A stretch of 64,000 nucleotides of DNA from Leuconostoc mesenteroides subsp. mesenteroides ATCC 8293 (GTDB taxonomy: Bacteria; Bacillota; Bacilli; Lactobacillales; Lactobacillaceae). The DNA is taken from positions 403,001 to 467,000 of the forward strand of contig NC_008531.1 in NCBI RefSeq assembly GCF_000014445.1, read 5' to 3'. A program made the translations under genes and the position numbers. Under the pieces are notes generated by a model that had not been told where the DNA came from, ran no database searches, and saw nothing but the letters and a program-made list of their open reading frames with translations. Shown here in pieces: positions 9,038-17,918 of the stretch. Numbering within the stretch: the stretch's first letter is position 1; each line of letters begins with the position of its first letter.

Positions 9038-10429
9038 ATGTATGAGGTGAAAATTATCGCACGCACAGTTTTACCAGTAAAATTAAATCAAGAGTTGATC
9101 GTTGTCGTCGATGATATTCGGATTGATGGTATGGGTATTGTTTATGTCACAGCAAAGTATCCGTTGTATGTTGCTGATGCATTACCAGGAGAAAAGGTGC
9201 ATTTACTGGTAACTCAAGTAGACAAATTTTCTGGCTATGCTAAAGTTCTTGATTGGTTGGAAAGTTCAGATAAACGTCAAAATAGTGACCGGCAGTATTT
9301 GATTGATGCCGGTACAGCACCATTAGTGAACTTGAAATATGAGGCACAACTTGAACTAAAACAAGCCCAAGTGAAGAGACTGTTTGAAGAACAGCATATT
9401 GATGTGTCAGTTGACCGAACGATTGGGATGGACAATCCAACATACTATCGTAATAAGACTATTGTGCCAGTGAAATGGCAGAATGATCATTTGACTAGCG
9501 GGTTTTACAAGAGGGGGACTCATGATTTAGTACCCATGGATGATTATTTTGTTAACGATGCAGAAATTGATCAGGCAATTATTGTGGTTCGAAATATTTT
9601 GGAGAAGTATGATATCACAGCATTTGATCCTGATTTGGAACGTGGTGCGATTCGTTATATAATGATACGTCGTGGCTATTATTCTCATGAATTAATGGTC
9701 GTATTGGTTTCAAACGAAGAAGTCATTTCGCACGAAACAGAAATTATTGCTGATATCCGAAACCAGCTGACAGAATTAAAAAGCTTGATTTTGAACTATA
9801 GTCCCAAAAAAGACTACGTTTTGTTAAGTCCAAATAATCGAATACTATGGGGCGAGAAAGCAATTTATGATACTTTGCTTGGGTATGAGTTCATTATTGG
9901 TCCTAATTCGTTTTATCAAGTTAATCCGCAAACCACCGAAGTTCTATATGATTTAGCTGCCCAAAAAGCGGATTTGAAGCCGACAGACACTGTTATTGAT
10001 GCTTACTCAGGTATTGGGACTATTGGAATTAGCGTTGCTAGTCGGGTTAAAAAAGTACTTGGTGTTGAAGTTGTTCCTGGTGCAGTTGCTGATGCACAAT
10101 TGAATTTACAGGTCAATAATATTTCTAATGCCGAATATATTTTGGCTGATGCACCTGTGCAATTTAAAAAGTGGCAAGAACAAGGTTTGAAGCCAGATGT
10201 TGTTTTCGTTGATCCACCGAGACGTGGCTTAACGACTTCTCTCATTAACGGCACAACTGATATGTCACCAGAAAAAATAGTATATATTAGCTGCAATCCA
10301 GTAACTTTGAGTCGTGACGCCGTTGAGATTATTGAAAATGGGTATCATATTGATGGTTCGGTCTTACCAGTGGATCAATTTCCACAGACTTCTCACGTCG
10401 AAAGTATTACAGTGTTCCGAAAGGATTAA
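9038..10429 (+). CDS. rlmCD: 23S rRNA (uracil-C5)-methyltransferase, RlmCD/RumA family, without Fe-S cysteines
   Basis: SAM-dependent m5U methyltransferase of 23S rRNA. TRAM domain at about 17-75, SAM motif DAYSGIGTIGIS, DPPR block and catalytic Cys in YISCNP. The stretch between TRAM and catalytic domains, where relatives carry the four cysteines of a [4Fe-4S] cluster, contains none (about residues 75-105). The start is uncertain: the ATG at 9038 touches the preceding terminator and has no SD, whereas GAGGTG at 9043-9048 looks like an SD inside the reading frame, pointing to a start a few codons downstream (for example the non-canonical ATT at 9053). Followed by murF after one base, so the two are probably co-transcribed. 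Confidence 0.88.
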   Translation: MYEVKIIARTVLPVKLNQELIVVVDDIRIDGMGIVYVTAKYPLYVADALPGEKVHLLVTQVDKFSGYAKVLDWLESSDKRQNSDRQYLIDAGTAPLVNLKYEAQLELKQAQVKRLFEEQHIDVSVDRTIGMDNPTYYRNKTIVPVKWQNDHLTSGFYKRGTHDLVPMDDYFVNDAEIDQAIIVVRNILEKYDITAFDPDLERGAIRYIMIRRGYYSHELMVVLVSNEEVISHETEIIADIRNQLTELKSLILNYSPKKDYVLLSPNNRILWGEKAIYDTLLGYEFIIGPNSFYQVNPQTTEVLYDLAAQKADLKPTDTVIDAYSGIGTIGISVASRVKKVLGVEVVPGAVADAQLNLQVNNISNAEYILADAPVQFKKWQEQGLKPDVVFVDPPRRGLTTSLINGTTDMSPEKIVYISCNPVTLSRDAVEIIENGYHIDGSVLPVDQFPQTSHVESITVFRKD

Positions 10430-10430
10430 A

Positions 10431-11759
10431 ATGAATTACTCAGTAAAAAAGATAGGTCAGATATTAAATGCGACAACACAAATAGATTCCAAAATAGTTA
10501 CTGGTGTGTCTTTTGATTCTCGTAAAGTTAAATCTGGAGATTTATTTGTTGCTCTGGTTGCTGAAAACGATGGGCATGATTATGTGCAACAGGCGTTGAC
10601 AAAAGGGGCCACAGCCGTTTTAGTGGACGACAGGCATCAAATAGATTCAAAAATTCCAGCTATTATTGTATCAGACACATTGTTAGCTCTTCAGCAATTG
10701 GGAGAATATCGTCGTCACCAAATTAATCCTAAAGTTGTTGCTATTACTGGTTCAAATGGTAAAACAACAACAAAAGATATGGCTTCGGCAATAATGGGTT
10801 CTCAATACAAAACCTTTAAAACACCTGAAAACTTTAACAATGAAATTGGTGTTCCTTTGACGTTGCTCACCATGCCAGATGATACAGAAGTGTTAGTGGT
10901 AGAATTAGGTATGGATCGACCTGGTCAATTGACGACATTATCTGAGTTAGTGAGTCCAGACATTGCCATCATTACTATGATTGGAGAGGCGCATATTGAG
11001 TTTTTCAAAACACGTGAAAATATCGCTAAGGCAAAACTCGAAATTACTAAAGGTCTCAAATCACAAGGAACATTATTGGTTCCTTACGATGAACCTCTTC
11101 TGACAAATGCACAAGTTAAACAAAATGTGCAAACCTTTGGACAAGATATTAAAGATATTAATTCGTCATCCTCCAAGACAATTTTTACTTATCAAAATAC
11201 TCGATTTGCTATTCCACTGTTGGGTCGGTATAATATAATGAATGCGCTCGCAGCGATTTCAGCGGGTATCTTATTACATATTGAATTAAAAAACGCTGCA
11301 GAAGCGCTTCAGCATTTTGATTTGACAAAAAATCGCACAGAACAGCTCACCACATCTCACGGCGTGAACTTAATTAGCGATGTTTATAACTCAAATCCAA
11401 CGGCTGTTGCTGCTGTCTTAGCAACATTAAAAATTATACCGGCCACACACAAGTATGTTGTGTTGGGTGATATGTTAGAATTAGGCGAACAGGCTGCAAG
11501 CTTGCACGCTTGTCTGGCAGAAACGGTGATAAATGCGAATGTTGATGGCGTTTACTTGGTTGGACCATTGATGAATAAATATCTATATCCAATCTTGCAA
11601 CGACGCTTTGATTCAGCGCACTTGCACCAATATGAAACAGATCAGTTAGCCGAATTAATCAAAGATTTACAGACGTTAGGTGAAAACGGGGACGTGATTT
11701 TGTTAAAAGCAAGTCATGGGATTCATCTTGAGAACGTTGTTAACGCATTGGTAAAATAG
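10431..11759 (+). CDS. murF: UDP-MurNAc-tripeptide--D-Ala-D-Ala ligase
   Basis: Adds D-Ala-D-Ala (or the D-Ala-D-Lac depsipeptide in intrinsically vancomycin-resistant genera) to the UDP-MurNAc tripeptide, the last cytosolic step of the muropeptide precursor. Mur ligase architecture: N-terminal UDP-substrate domain, P-loop GSNGKT at about 107-112, central ligase domain with NEIGVPLT, and a C-terminal domain beginning near YNSNPTA. 442 residues, normal. ATG 10431 has the SD AAAGGA at 10420-10425 and follows the methyltransferase stop by one base; an in-frame ATG at 10314 would lie inside that gene and is rejected. Confidence 0.94.
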   Translation: MNYSVKKIGQILNATTQIDSKIVTGVSFDSRKVKSGDLFVALVAENDGHDYVQQALTKGATAVLVDDRHQIDSKIPAIIVSDTLLALQQLGEYRRHQINPKVVAITGSNGKTTTKDMASAIMGSQYKTFKTPENFNNEIGVPLTLLTMPDDTEVLVVELGMDRPGQLTTLSELVSPDIAIITMIGEAHIEFFKTRENIAKAKLEITKGLKSQGTLLVPYDEPLLTNAQVKQNVQTFGQDIKDINSSSSKTIFTYQNTRFAIPLLGRYNIMNALAAISAGILLHIELKNAAEALQHFDLTKNRTEQLTTSHGVNLISDVYNSNPTAVAAVLATLKIIPATHKYVVLGDMLELGEQAASLHACLAETVINANVDGVYLVGPLMNKYLYPILQRRFDSAHLHQYETDQLAELIKDLQTLGENGDVILLKASHGIHLENVVNALVK

Positions 11760-11782
11760 TTTTATGTGTTGAGGGGCACAAA

Positions 11783-12925
11783 ATGAAACGCAGTCAGAAG
11801 CAACAATTTAAGATCAGAAAATGGTCTGTGTTCTTAATATTAGTTTGTACCATGGGATTAGTGTTATGGCCGAATCAGTTGAATAACGGTCAATATACGA
11901 TTAATCCAATCGTTGATGATAAGTATAGTGCTAACAGTATGTCAGCACTAAAAAGCAATATCTCACCACAAAATAAATTTGCTGAGACATTGGATAAAAA
12001 ACTTCAGTCGGAAAACTATATAGGTACAGCGCTGATTGTGCACCATAATGAAATTATTTTGCAAAAGGGCTATGGTGAGGCAGATGAAAAAATGCATCGT
12101 GATAACGATGCCTCAACACTTTTTCAGCTTGCCTCAATTGAAAAATCCATGACTGCTGTATTAATAATGCAGCAAATAGAATCTGGTAAACTGTCATTTG
12201 ATACCAAGCTGAGTGATTATTATCCGAATGTGGTGAATGCTAATCGTATTACGATTAGCGATTTAATCACCATGACTAGTGGTTTAAGTCAACGTATTCA
12301 ACCGACGACATTTGAGTCCGAAGAAGATAACATTGATTTTTCTGCTGTTCATGCTGTTAAAATTGGTGAACCTGGTACTGGAATCGGTTGGTCTTACCAG
12401 CCGGTCAATTATCGTTTGTTAGCAGGTATTTTGATGAAGCTCACTAATAAAACGTTTGCCGTATTGTTGAACCAAGTATTCAATAATACTTATCATTTAA
12501 ATGTGAGAAATTACCAAGATTTCATCAATTCCAAACATCGTTCTATTGGGTATGATAATAGTTACGATAAAGCTTATAGTGAAAATCAAGTGGCATACAA
12601 CCGTGAAACTGGCACCGGAAATGTTGCCATGACAACTGGAGAATTGTATCACTTTTATCGATTAATGATTGATAAAGTTATCATTAAACATCCCAGTCAG
12701 TTATGGCAAACACGAACCGGTGAGACTTATGCTGCTGGAATGTATCACGAGGGGAAATACCTTAATGCTCACGGCATTTTGCCAGGATTTGAACCCACGG
12801 TTGTTATAAGAAATAATGGACAAGATGCGGTAATATTGCTTAGTAATCAATATTATAAGAATCACAGTTTTCAACCATTAGCCAGAGAATTATTTACAAA
12901 AATGACTGCCATTCCAACAAAGTAA
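11783..12925 (+). CDS. Membrane-anchored serine hydrolase of the beta-lactamase/DD-peptidase fold
   Basis: 380-residue extracytoplasmic protein with an N-terminal membrane segment at about 15-30 and a beta-lactamase (class C)/PBP-type serine hydrolase domain. The catalytic S-x-x-K is Ser118-Ile-Glu-Lys121 in QLASIEKSMT. The second motif region is around SYQPVNY, and HGILPGF near residue 330 replaces the usual KTG/HTG. Relatives include D,D-carboxypeptidase-like and esterase-like proteins, and the exact substrate is unknown. Its place between murF and cshA with an SD of GAGGGG fits a wall-related role. Its stop is immediately followed by the upstream region of cshA. Confidence 0.82.
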   Translation: MKRSQKQQFKIRKWSVFLILVCTMGLVLWPNQLNNGQYTINPIVDDKYSANSMSALKSNISPQNKFAETLDKKLQSENYIGTALIVHHNEIILQKGYGEADEKMHRDNDASTLFQLASIEKSMTAVLIMQQIESGKLSFDTKLSDYYPNVVNANRITISDLITMTSGLSQRIQPTTFESEEDNIDFSAVHAVKIGEPGTGIGWSYQPVNYRLLAGILMKLTNKTFAVLLNQVFNNTYHLNVRNYQDFINSKHRSIGYDNSYDKAYSENQVAYNRETGTGNVAMTTGELYHFYRLMIDKVIIKHPSQLWQTRTGETYAAGMYHEGKYLNAHGILPGFEPTVVIRNNGQDAVILLSNQYYKNHSFQPLARELFTKMTAIPTK

Positions 12926-12960
12926 TGGCAAACGCGCACAAAGCGCAAGGAGAAAAAATT

Positions 12961-14547
12961 TTGAAATTTAGTGAATTAGGTTTGTCACAAGACATTTTGG
13001 ATGCTATTACAACGCATGGATATGTTGAAGCTACACCAATCCAAGAAAAGACAATTCCATTAACATTAGCAGGACGTGATGTAATTGGACAAGCACAAAC
13101 AGGAACTGGTAAAACAGCAGCATTTGGTTTGCCAATCTTGGAGCACATTGATTTAAATAATAAAAACATTCAAGCATTGATTGTATCACCAACGCGTGAA
13201 TTAGCAATTCAAACAGCTGAAGAATTAAAAAAGTTGGGACGCGACAAGCGAGTTGATGTACAGGTTGTCTTTGGTGGTGCTGATATTCGCCGTCAGATCC
13301 AAAATTTGAAGTCACATCCACAAATCCTAGTTGGTACACCTGGTCGTTTACTTGATCACATTAACCGTAAGACTGTAAAAATTGATAATGTTCGTACATT
13401 AGTATTGGATGAAGCTGATGAAATGTTAAATATGGGCTTCTTAGACGATATTGAGGCAATTATTTCAAAGACACCAGCAGAGCGTCAAACACTGTTGTTC
13501 TCAGCAACAATGCCACCAGCAATTAAGCGTATTGGTGTCAAGTTCATGACGAACCCTGAACATATTCAAATCGAAGCAAAAGAATTAACAACTGATTTGG
13601 TTGATCAATACTTTGTTCGTATGCGCGAAAACGAAAAGTTTGATACTATGACGCGTATCTTTGATGTGCAGGCACCAAAATTGGCGATCGTCTTCGGTCG
13701 TACAAAGCGTCGCGTTGAAGAATTATCACGAGGATTAGAAGCACGTGGTTACCACGCTGCTGGTTTGCATGGTGATTTAACACAACAAATGCGTTCACGT
13801 GTGTTGGCTCAATTTAAGTCACATGAAATTAATATTTTAGTTGCAACAGACGTTGCTGCACGTGGTTTGGATGTGAAGGACGTATCTCACGTTTATAACT
13901 TTGATATTCCGCAAGATCCAGAATCTTATGTTCACCGTATTGGACGTACTGGTCGTGCTGGAGCTAAGGGTGTATCTGTCACTTTCGTTGCACCAAACGA
14001 AATGGATTACTTACGTGCTGTTGAAGATTTGACTAAGAAGCGCATGACGCCTCTTGAACCAGCATCTCTAAAGGACGCTCGTATTGGAAAGATTAACAAT
14101 GCTGCTGGTGAAGTTGCTAAGTTAATTGATACAACTGAGGTTTCAGAAATTCAATCTCAGGTAGATGCGTTGACAGCAAAGTATAGTGCTGAACAATTAG
14201 CTGCTGCTGTATTATCTAGCGTTGCTGATTTAGAAAAGCAAAATACACCAGTTGAAATTACTCGTGAACGTCCATTACCACGTCGTAAGGGTGGTAATGG
14301 TGGCTCACGCGGTGGTTCACGTAATGGCGGCGGACGTCGTAATGGTGGTGGCGGTGGTTACCGTGGCAATCGCGAACGTCGTGGTAATGGTGACACCCGC
14401 GGTAATGATCGCCGTCGAGGCAGTGGCGCTGCTTCTAGCGAACGCCGTTTTGGAGATTACAAGCGTCGTGACGGTCGCTCAACTGAAAGTCGTCGCAACA
14501 GTAGTGGCGGATCACGTCGCGAATTTACTGTACGTGAAAAAGATTAA
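12961..14547 (+). CDS. cshA: DEAD-box RNA helicase CshA
   Basis: ATP-dependent RNA helicase of ribosome assembly and mRNA turnover, important in the cold. Q motif GYVEATPIQ, Walker A AQTGTGKT at 45-52, PTREL, DEAD at 150-153, SAT at 181-183, and ARGLD and HRIGRTGR in the second RecA domain. The last 95 or so residues are a Gly/Arg/Asn-rich basic tail with RGG-like repeats, which binds RNA nonspecifically in this family. Start: ATG 12925 directly abuts the previous stop and has no SD, whereas AAGGAG at 12947-12952 is 8 bases before the TTG at 12961, where homologues begin (x-KFSELGLS). TTG 12961 is therefore preferred, giving 528 residues. Confidence 0.93.
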   Translation: MKFSELGLSQDILDAITTHGYVEATPIQEKTIPLTLAGRDVIGQAQTGTGKTAAFGLPILEHIDLNNKNIQALIVSPTRELAIQTAEELKKLGRDKRVDVQVVFGGADIRRQIQNLKSHPQILVGTPGRLLDHINRKTVKIDNVRTLVLDEADEMLNMGFLDDIEAIISKTPAERQTLLFSATMPPAIKRIGVKFMTNPEHIQIEAKELTTDLVDQYFVRMRENEKFDTMTRIFDVQAPKLAIVFGRTKRRVEELSRGLEARGYHAAGLHGDLTQQMRSRVLAQFKSHEINILVATDVAARGLDVKDVSHVYNFDIPQDPESYVHRIGRTGRAGAKGVSVTFVAPNEMDYLRAVEDLTKKRMTPLEPASLKDARIGKINNAAGEVAKLIDTTEVSEIQSQVDALTAKYSAEQLAAAVLSSVADLEKQNTPVEITRERPLPRRKGGNGGSRGGSRNGGGRRNGGGGGYRGNRERRGNGDTRGNDRRRGSGAASSERRFGDYKRRDGRSTESRRNSSGGSRREFTVREKD

Positions 14548-14647
14548 TAAATTAAAATGCTGTTTGAGACATCTTTGTATGATGTCTTATGAACAAGTGG
14601 AGCTCAGCTATTATTGAGTTGTTATCCACACATTTTGTAACACGATG

Positions 14648-14676
14648 AAACCGTCCAAACATTTTGGACGGTTTTT
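14648..14676 (+). terminator. Rho-independent terminator between cshA and folC
   Basis: AAACCGTCCAAA / TTTGGACGGTTT stem with a short loop, then a T-run; the folC SD GGAG follows five bases later. Confidence 0.85.
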
Positions 14677-14691
14677 AGTTGGAGAAAGTAA

Positions 14692-15873
14692 ATGAAAACA
14701 GTTGAAGATGCCATATCTTATATTCATAACCGGCCAAAAGGTGGTCAAAAAGAGTCATTATACCGCATGACCACATTGTTAGCAGCCTTGGGAAATCCAC
14801 AAAATGATTTACCATATGCCATACATGTCACTGGTACGAATGGTAAGGGCTCAGTATCAACGATGGCTAGTAACATTTTACGTGTGGCAGGTTATGATAC
14901 TGGTTTGTTTGTTTCACCTTTCATCACTAATTTTCGGGAACGAATACAAATCAATAATGAGATGATTTCGAAAGATGATTTACTGCACGCTACTAACAAA
15001 GTCGCACAAGTGTTAGTAAACGTTGATGCAGAATTATATCCGGATATTCCTGTAGAATTTGAAGTTTTGACAGCGATTATGTTCACCTATTTTTCTTCAA
15101 AAAAATTAGACGCATTAGTGATAGAAGTGGGTATTGGTGGTTTACTTGACTCTACTAATGTGATGCCAAATACAAAGGTAGCTGTTATCACTAGCGTAGG
15201 ATTAGATCATCAGAAAATGTTGGGTAATACAATTACTGAAATTGCATCACAGAAGGCCGGTATTATTCATGATGATGTTGCTGTTGTTACCGGTGATTTA
15301 CCAGATGAAGCACGCTTGGTCATTGAAAAGAAAACCCCACATGTCATAAAAGGTCTGCGCCATGAATTTCAATCCGGATTGCCAGGAGAATATCAGATAG
15401 AAAACACAGCGACTGCTGTTGCAGCAGTACGTGCTTTTGCTCAGAATATTTCTGATGATACAATTCAAAAAGGGCTAGAAGAGAGCCACTTTTCGGGACG
15501 GTTTGAATTAATTGCACCAAACATTATGGTGGATGGTGCTCATAATGCTCAAGGACTTCGTGCTTTATACAAGTCGTTGTCAGTGGCATATCCAAAGGGA
15601 AAAATCACCTTGATTATTGGTAGTTTGATGGATAAAAATGTTACTGCTGAATTCAATGAAATATTGCGAGATGACAGATTTAATATTGTTCTTGTGCCAT
15701 TTACTGGACCTAATGGCCGTCCTAGTTTATCCATTGAACAGACATTAAAACAGTATCAGGTATCTGCGATGCCACATTGGCAAGAAGCGGTTGAAAAATC
15801 AACCGCGGATTTAACGGTATTGACTGGATCATTATATTTTATAAGTGAGGTAAGAGAGCAATATGATAGATGA
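14692..15873 (+). CDS. folC: Bifunctional dihydrofolate/folylpolyglutamate synthase
   Basis: Adds L-Glu to dihydropteroate and gamma-Glu residues to reduced folates, which keeps folates inside the cell and raises their affinity for enzymes. Mur-ligase-like fold: P-loop VTGTNGKGS at about 46-54, the FVSPF segment, and the DGAHN motif opening the C-terminal domain. 393 residues, at the short end of the range. SD GGAG seven bases upstream. It overlaps the start of the MFS gene by 11 bases, so the two are translationally coupled although functionally unrelated as far as I can see. thyA, dCMP deaminase and folD lie within 5 kb. Confidence 0.94.
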   Translation: MKTVEDAISYIHNRPKGGQKESLYRMTTLLAALGNPQNDLPYAIHVTGTNGKGSVSTMASNILRVAGYDTGLFVSPFITNFRERIQINNEMISKDDLLHATNKVAQVLVNVDAELYPDIPVEFEVLTAIMFTYFSSKKLDALVIEVGIGGLLDSTNVMPNTKVAVITSVGLDHQKMLGNTITEIASQKAGIIHDDVAVVTGDLPDEARLVIEKKTPHVIKGLRHEFQSGLPGEYQIENTATAVAAVRAFAQNISDDTIQKGLEESHFSGRFELIAPNIMVDGAHNAQGLRALYKSLSVAYPKGKITLIIGSLMDKNVTAEFNEILRDDRFNIVLVPFTGPNGRPSLSIEQTLKQYQVSAMPHWQEAVEKSTADLTVLTGSLYFISEVREQYDR

Positions 15874-17251
15874 TAAGTTATCCCCACGTTTGGTGCTAAG
15901 TGTCTTAGCGATTGGATTGCTGGGATTTACTGATATTATGTTAGAAACTGCCTTGAACGTCAGCTTTCCAATGTTGATGACAGAATTTAAGGTAACCTCT
16001 AGCACAGTACAATGGTTGACCTCAGGTGTCATCTTGTTGACAAGTATGGTAGTTATTTTGTCGCCATGGTTAAAGAAAAACTTCACCAATCGGAGCCAGT
16101 TTATTGTTGCCACGGTTATATCGATTGTAGGTGTGCTGATTGATGCTGTGAGTAATACCTTTGTGATTACATTGTTCGGCCGGTTGCTACAAGGGATTGG
16201 TGGTGGCGTTGGCTTACCATTAATGTATAATGTTATTTTCGAACAAGTTCCTGAGAAAAAGCGTGGCACGATGGTCGGACTTGGCTCATTAATTATTTCT
16301 TTTGCTCCAGCAATTGGTCCAGCTTTTGGTGGTTATCTAACTCAAAATTACGGTTGGCATATGGTCTTTTGGGTTGTGCTGCCCGTTCAAATTGGTTCTC
16401 TCATACTTGGGTGGGCCACAATCAAGCAAGTTTCAACAATTAAAAAAGAAAAATTAGATATTATTGGCTGGCTCTTGTTAAGTCTGTTTTTTGTCTCTGG
16501 TATTTTTGTCATCGAAAGAATCAGCACACATGGATTAGTAAATCTTTTAAGTTTATTGATGACTTTGGCGATGTTTGTGGGTATTATTGGATATATTCTT
16601 TATGCAAAAAGAGTTGACAATCCATTGTTAAGCCCAGAAATATTTAAGTTTAAGGTTTTTCGTTTTGGTATAGCAGCGGCATTTGTAGCTCAAATAGTTA
16701 ATCTAACGTTTAACTATGCAATACCCATGGTTCTACAAATTGTTTTACTCAAAAATCCACAAGTTGCCGGTTTGACTTTACTTCCAGGTGCTTTAAGTTA
16801 TGCTATGATGGCTATAATTTCTGGTCGCCTATATGATCGATATAGTGCACGGCTACCAATTACAATTGGTGTGACATTGATGTTTGTTGGGACGTTACTA
16901 ATTGCATTTATCCCAATTAATCTCATTAGTTTAACAGGTGGATTCATGGTTATTCAGATAGGGGCTGGTTTCTGGTTTGGTAACAACATGACCTATTCGG
17001 TAAGCAGTGTACCAGTTGAATTTCAAAGCTCAGGAAATTCTATTTTTTCTGCAACAACGAACTATTCCGCTGCAGTTGGTATTGCACTTGCTGCTGGCAT
17101 TATTGCTACATTTCAAAAGCAAGCAATTAACGTACGTGAGTTGGCTTCATCAACACACATTGGTGCATTGTGGACATTTAGAGTGGACATAGTACTGATT
17201 GTTCTAGCCGCCATTCTTTCATTAAGTGCTTTAGGTTCTATAAGAAAATAG
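15863..17251 (+). CDS. MFS transporter, DHA2 (14-TM) drug-exporter type
   Basis: 462-residue integral membrane protein with about 14 hydrophobic segments. The N-terminal half contains the FGRLLQGIGGGVGLPLMYNV block (motif C-like region and GRxxQG) of EmrB/QacA-type proton-driven multidrug exporters, with PERKRG replaced by PEKKRGTM in the loop that follows. Substrate unknown; the family includes LmrB-like pumps of lactic acid bacteria. Its start overlaps folC by 11 bases. No SD is strong (AAGAGAG), consistent with coupling to folC. No regulator gene is adjacent. Confidence 0.87.
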   Translation: MIDDKLSPRLVLSVLAIGLLGFTDIMLETALNVSFPMLMTEFKVTSSTVQWLTSGVILLTSMVVILSPWLKKNFTNRSQFIVATVISIVGVLIDAVSNTFVITLFGRLLQGIGGGVGLPLMYNVIFEQVPEKKRGTMVGLGSLIISFAPAIGPAFGGYLTQNYGWHMVFWVVLPVQIGSLILGWATIKQVSTIKKEKLDIIGWLLLSLFFVSGIFVIERISTHGLVNLLSLLMTLAMFVGIIGYILYAKRVDNPLLSPEIFKFKVFRFGIAAAFVAQIVNLTFNYAIPMVLQIVLLKNPQVAGLTLLPGALSYAMMAIISGRLYDRYSARLPITIGVTLMFVGTLLIAFIPINLISLTGGFMVIQIGAGFWFGNNMTYSVSSVPVEFQSSGNSIFSATTNYSAAVGIALAAGIIATFQKQAINVRELASSTHIGALWTFRVDIVLIVLAAILSLSALGSIRK

Positions 17252-17286
17252 AGAGAATGACGTATCATATTGTAGAGGTAAACAAT

Positions 17287-17895
17287 ATGGTCAAAGAAAA
17301 AGTAGAGAAATTTTACAATCTTTTGGGGTATAAGGAAAAGAAAGATATTCGTATTTTTCAACGTTACTTTCCAAATAACTATAATTTAAATGAATTGACA
17401 AATGATATGGTGGAAGATTTTTTGTCTCATAATCCGATTGCTAATGAAGCTTTGCTGTTAGGAATTGAAATTGGCAAACATGTTGCGCACCAGCGACGGC
17501 CACAGTTACTAAATGCCAAATATTCAGCAGAAATAGGTCGGTTTGCGCAACAACAAATTGGTAATTTAATGCAGGAACAATTAAGTGTAGCTTTGCTTGA
17601 TACGCAGTTGAATGTTATCGGTTGGGAAGTAGTCTTTGTGGGTACTTTAAGTCAAGTACAAGCTTCACCGCGAGAGATATTTCAACGCGTACTAAAAGCC
17701 AACGCATTTGGATTCATGATTGCACATAACCATCCTAGTGGTAATATTATGCCTTCCAATGCAGATATTACTTTCAGTCAGCGTTTGGCAACAATTGGTC
17801 ATCAAATGGATTTACGTTTATTTGACTCGTTTATTGTAACGCAAAATGAGTATTGGAGTATGTCAGAAAATCAACAATTAAAAAAAGTTATCTGA
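17287..17895 (+). CDS. radC: RadC-like JAB/MPN domain protein
   Basis: 202-residue member of the RadC/YsxA family. The JAMM metal motif is complete: H147-N-H149-P-S151-G with the Asp at about 160 (SNAD). It has been annotated as DNA repair, but genetic data in other bacteria do not support an important repair role, so the function is really unknown. The N-terminal helix-hairpin-helix part is reduced to LTNDMVEDFLSH. An in-frame ATG at 17257 is possible, but GAGGT at 17275-17279 is placed for ATG 17287. Last gene before a bidirectional terminator shared with thyA. Confidence 0.85.
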   Translation: MVKEKVEKFYNLLGYKEKKDIRIFQRYFPNNYNLNELTNDMVEDFLSHNPIANEALLLGIEIGKHVAHQRRPQLLNAKYSAEIGRFAQQQIGNLMQEQLSVALLDTQLNVIGWEVVFVGTLSQVQASPREIFQRVLKANAFGFMIAHNHPSGNIMPSNADITFSQRLATIGHQMDLRLFDSFIVTQNEYWSMSENQQLKKVI

Positions 17896-17916
17896 TTTTT
17901 CAGATAACTTTTTTTT
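17881..17916. terminator. Bidirectional terminator between radC and thyA
   Basis: AAAAAAGTTATCTGA / TCAGATAACTTTTTT nearly perfect inverted repeat; A-run on the left and T-run on the right serve both converging genes. It overlaps the last codons and stop of radC. Confidence 0.9.
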
Positions 17917-17918
17917 AT

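Noticed and set aside
10314..10430. N-terminal extension of murF
   Set aside because: Lies inside the methyltransferase gene; ATG 10431 has a proper SD and matches the family start.
14252..14617. 121-codon frame overlapping the end of cshA
   Set aside because: Low-complexity Val/Ala/Met content is the off-frame reading of the Arg/Gly codons of the CshA tail.
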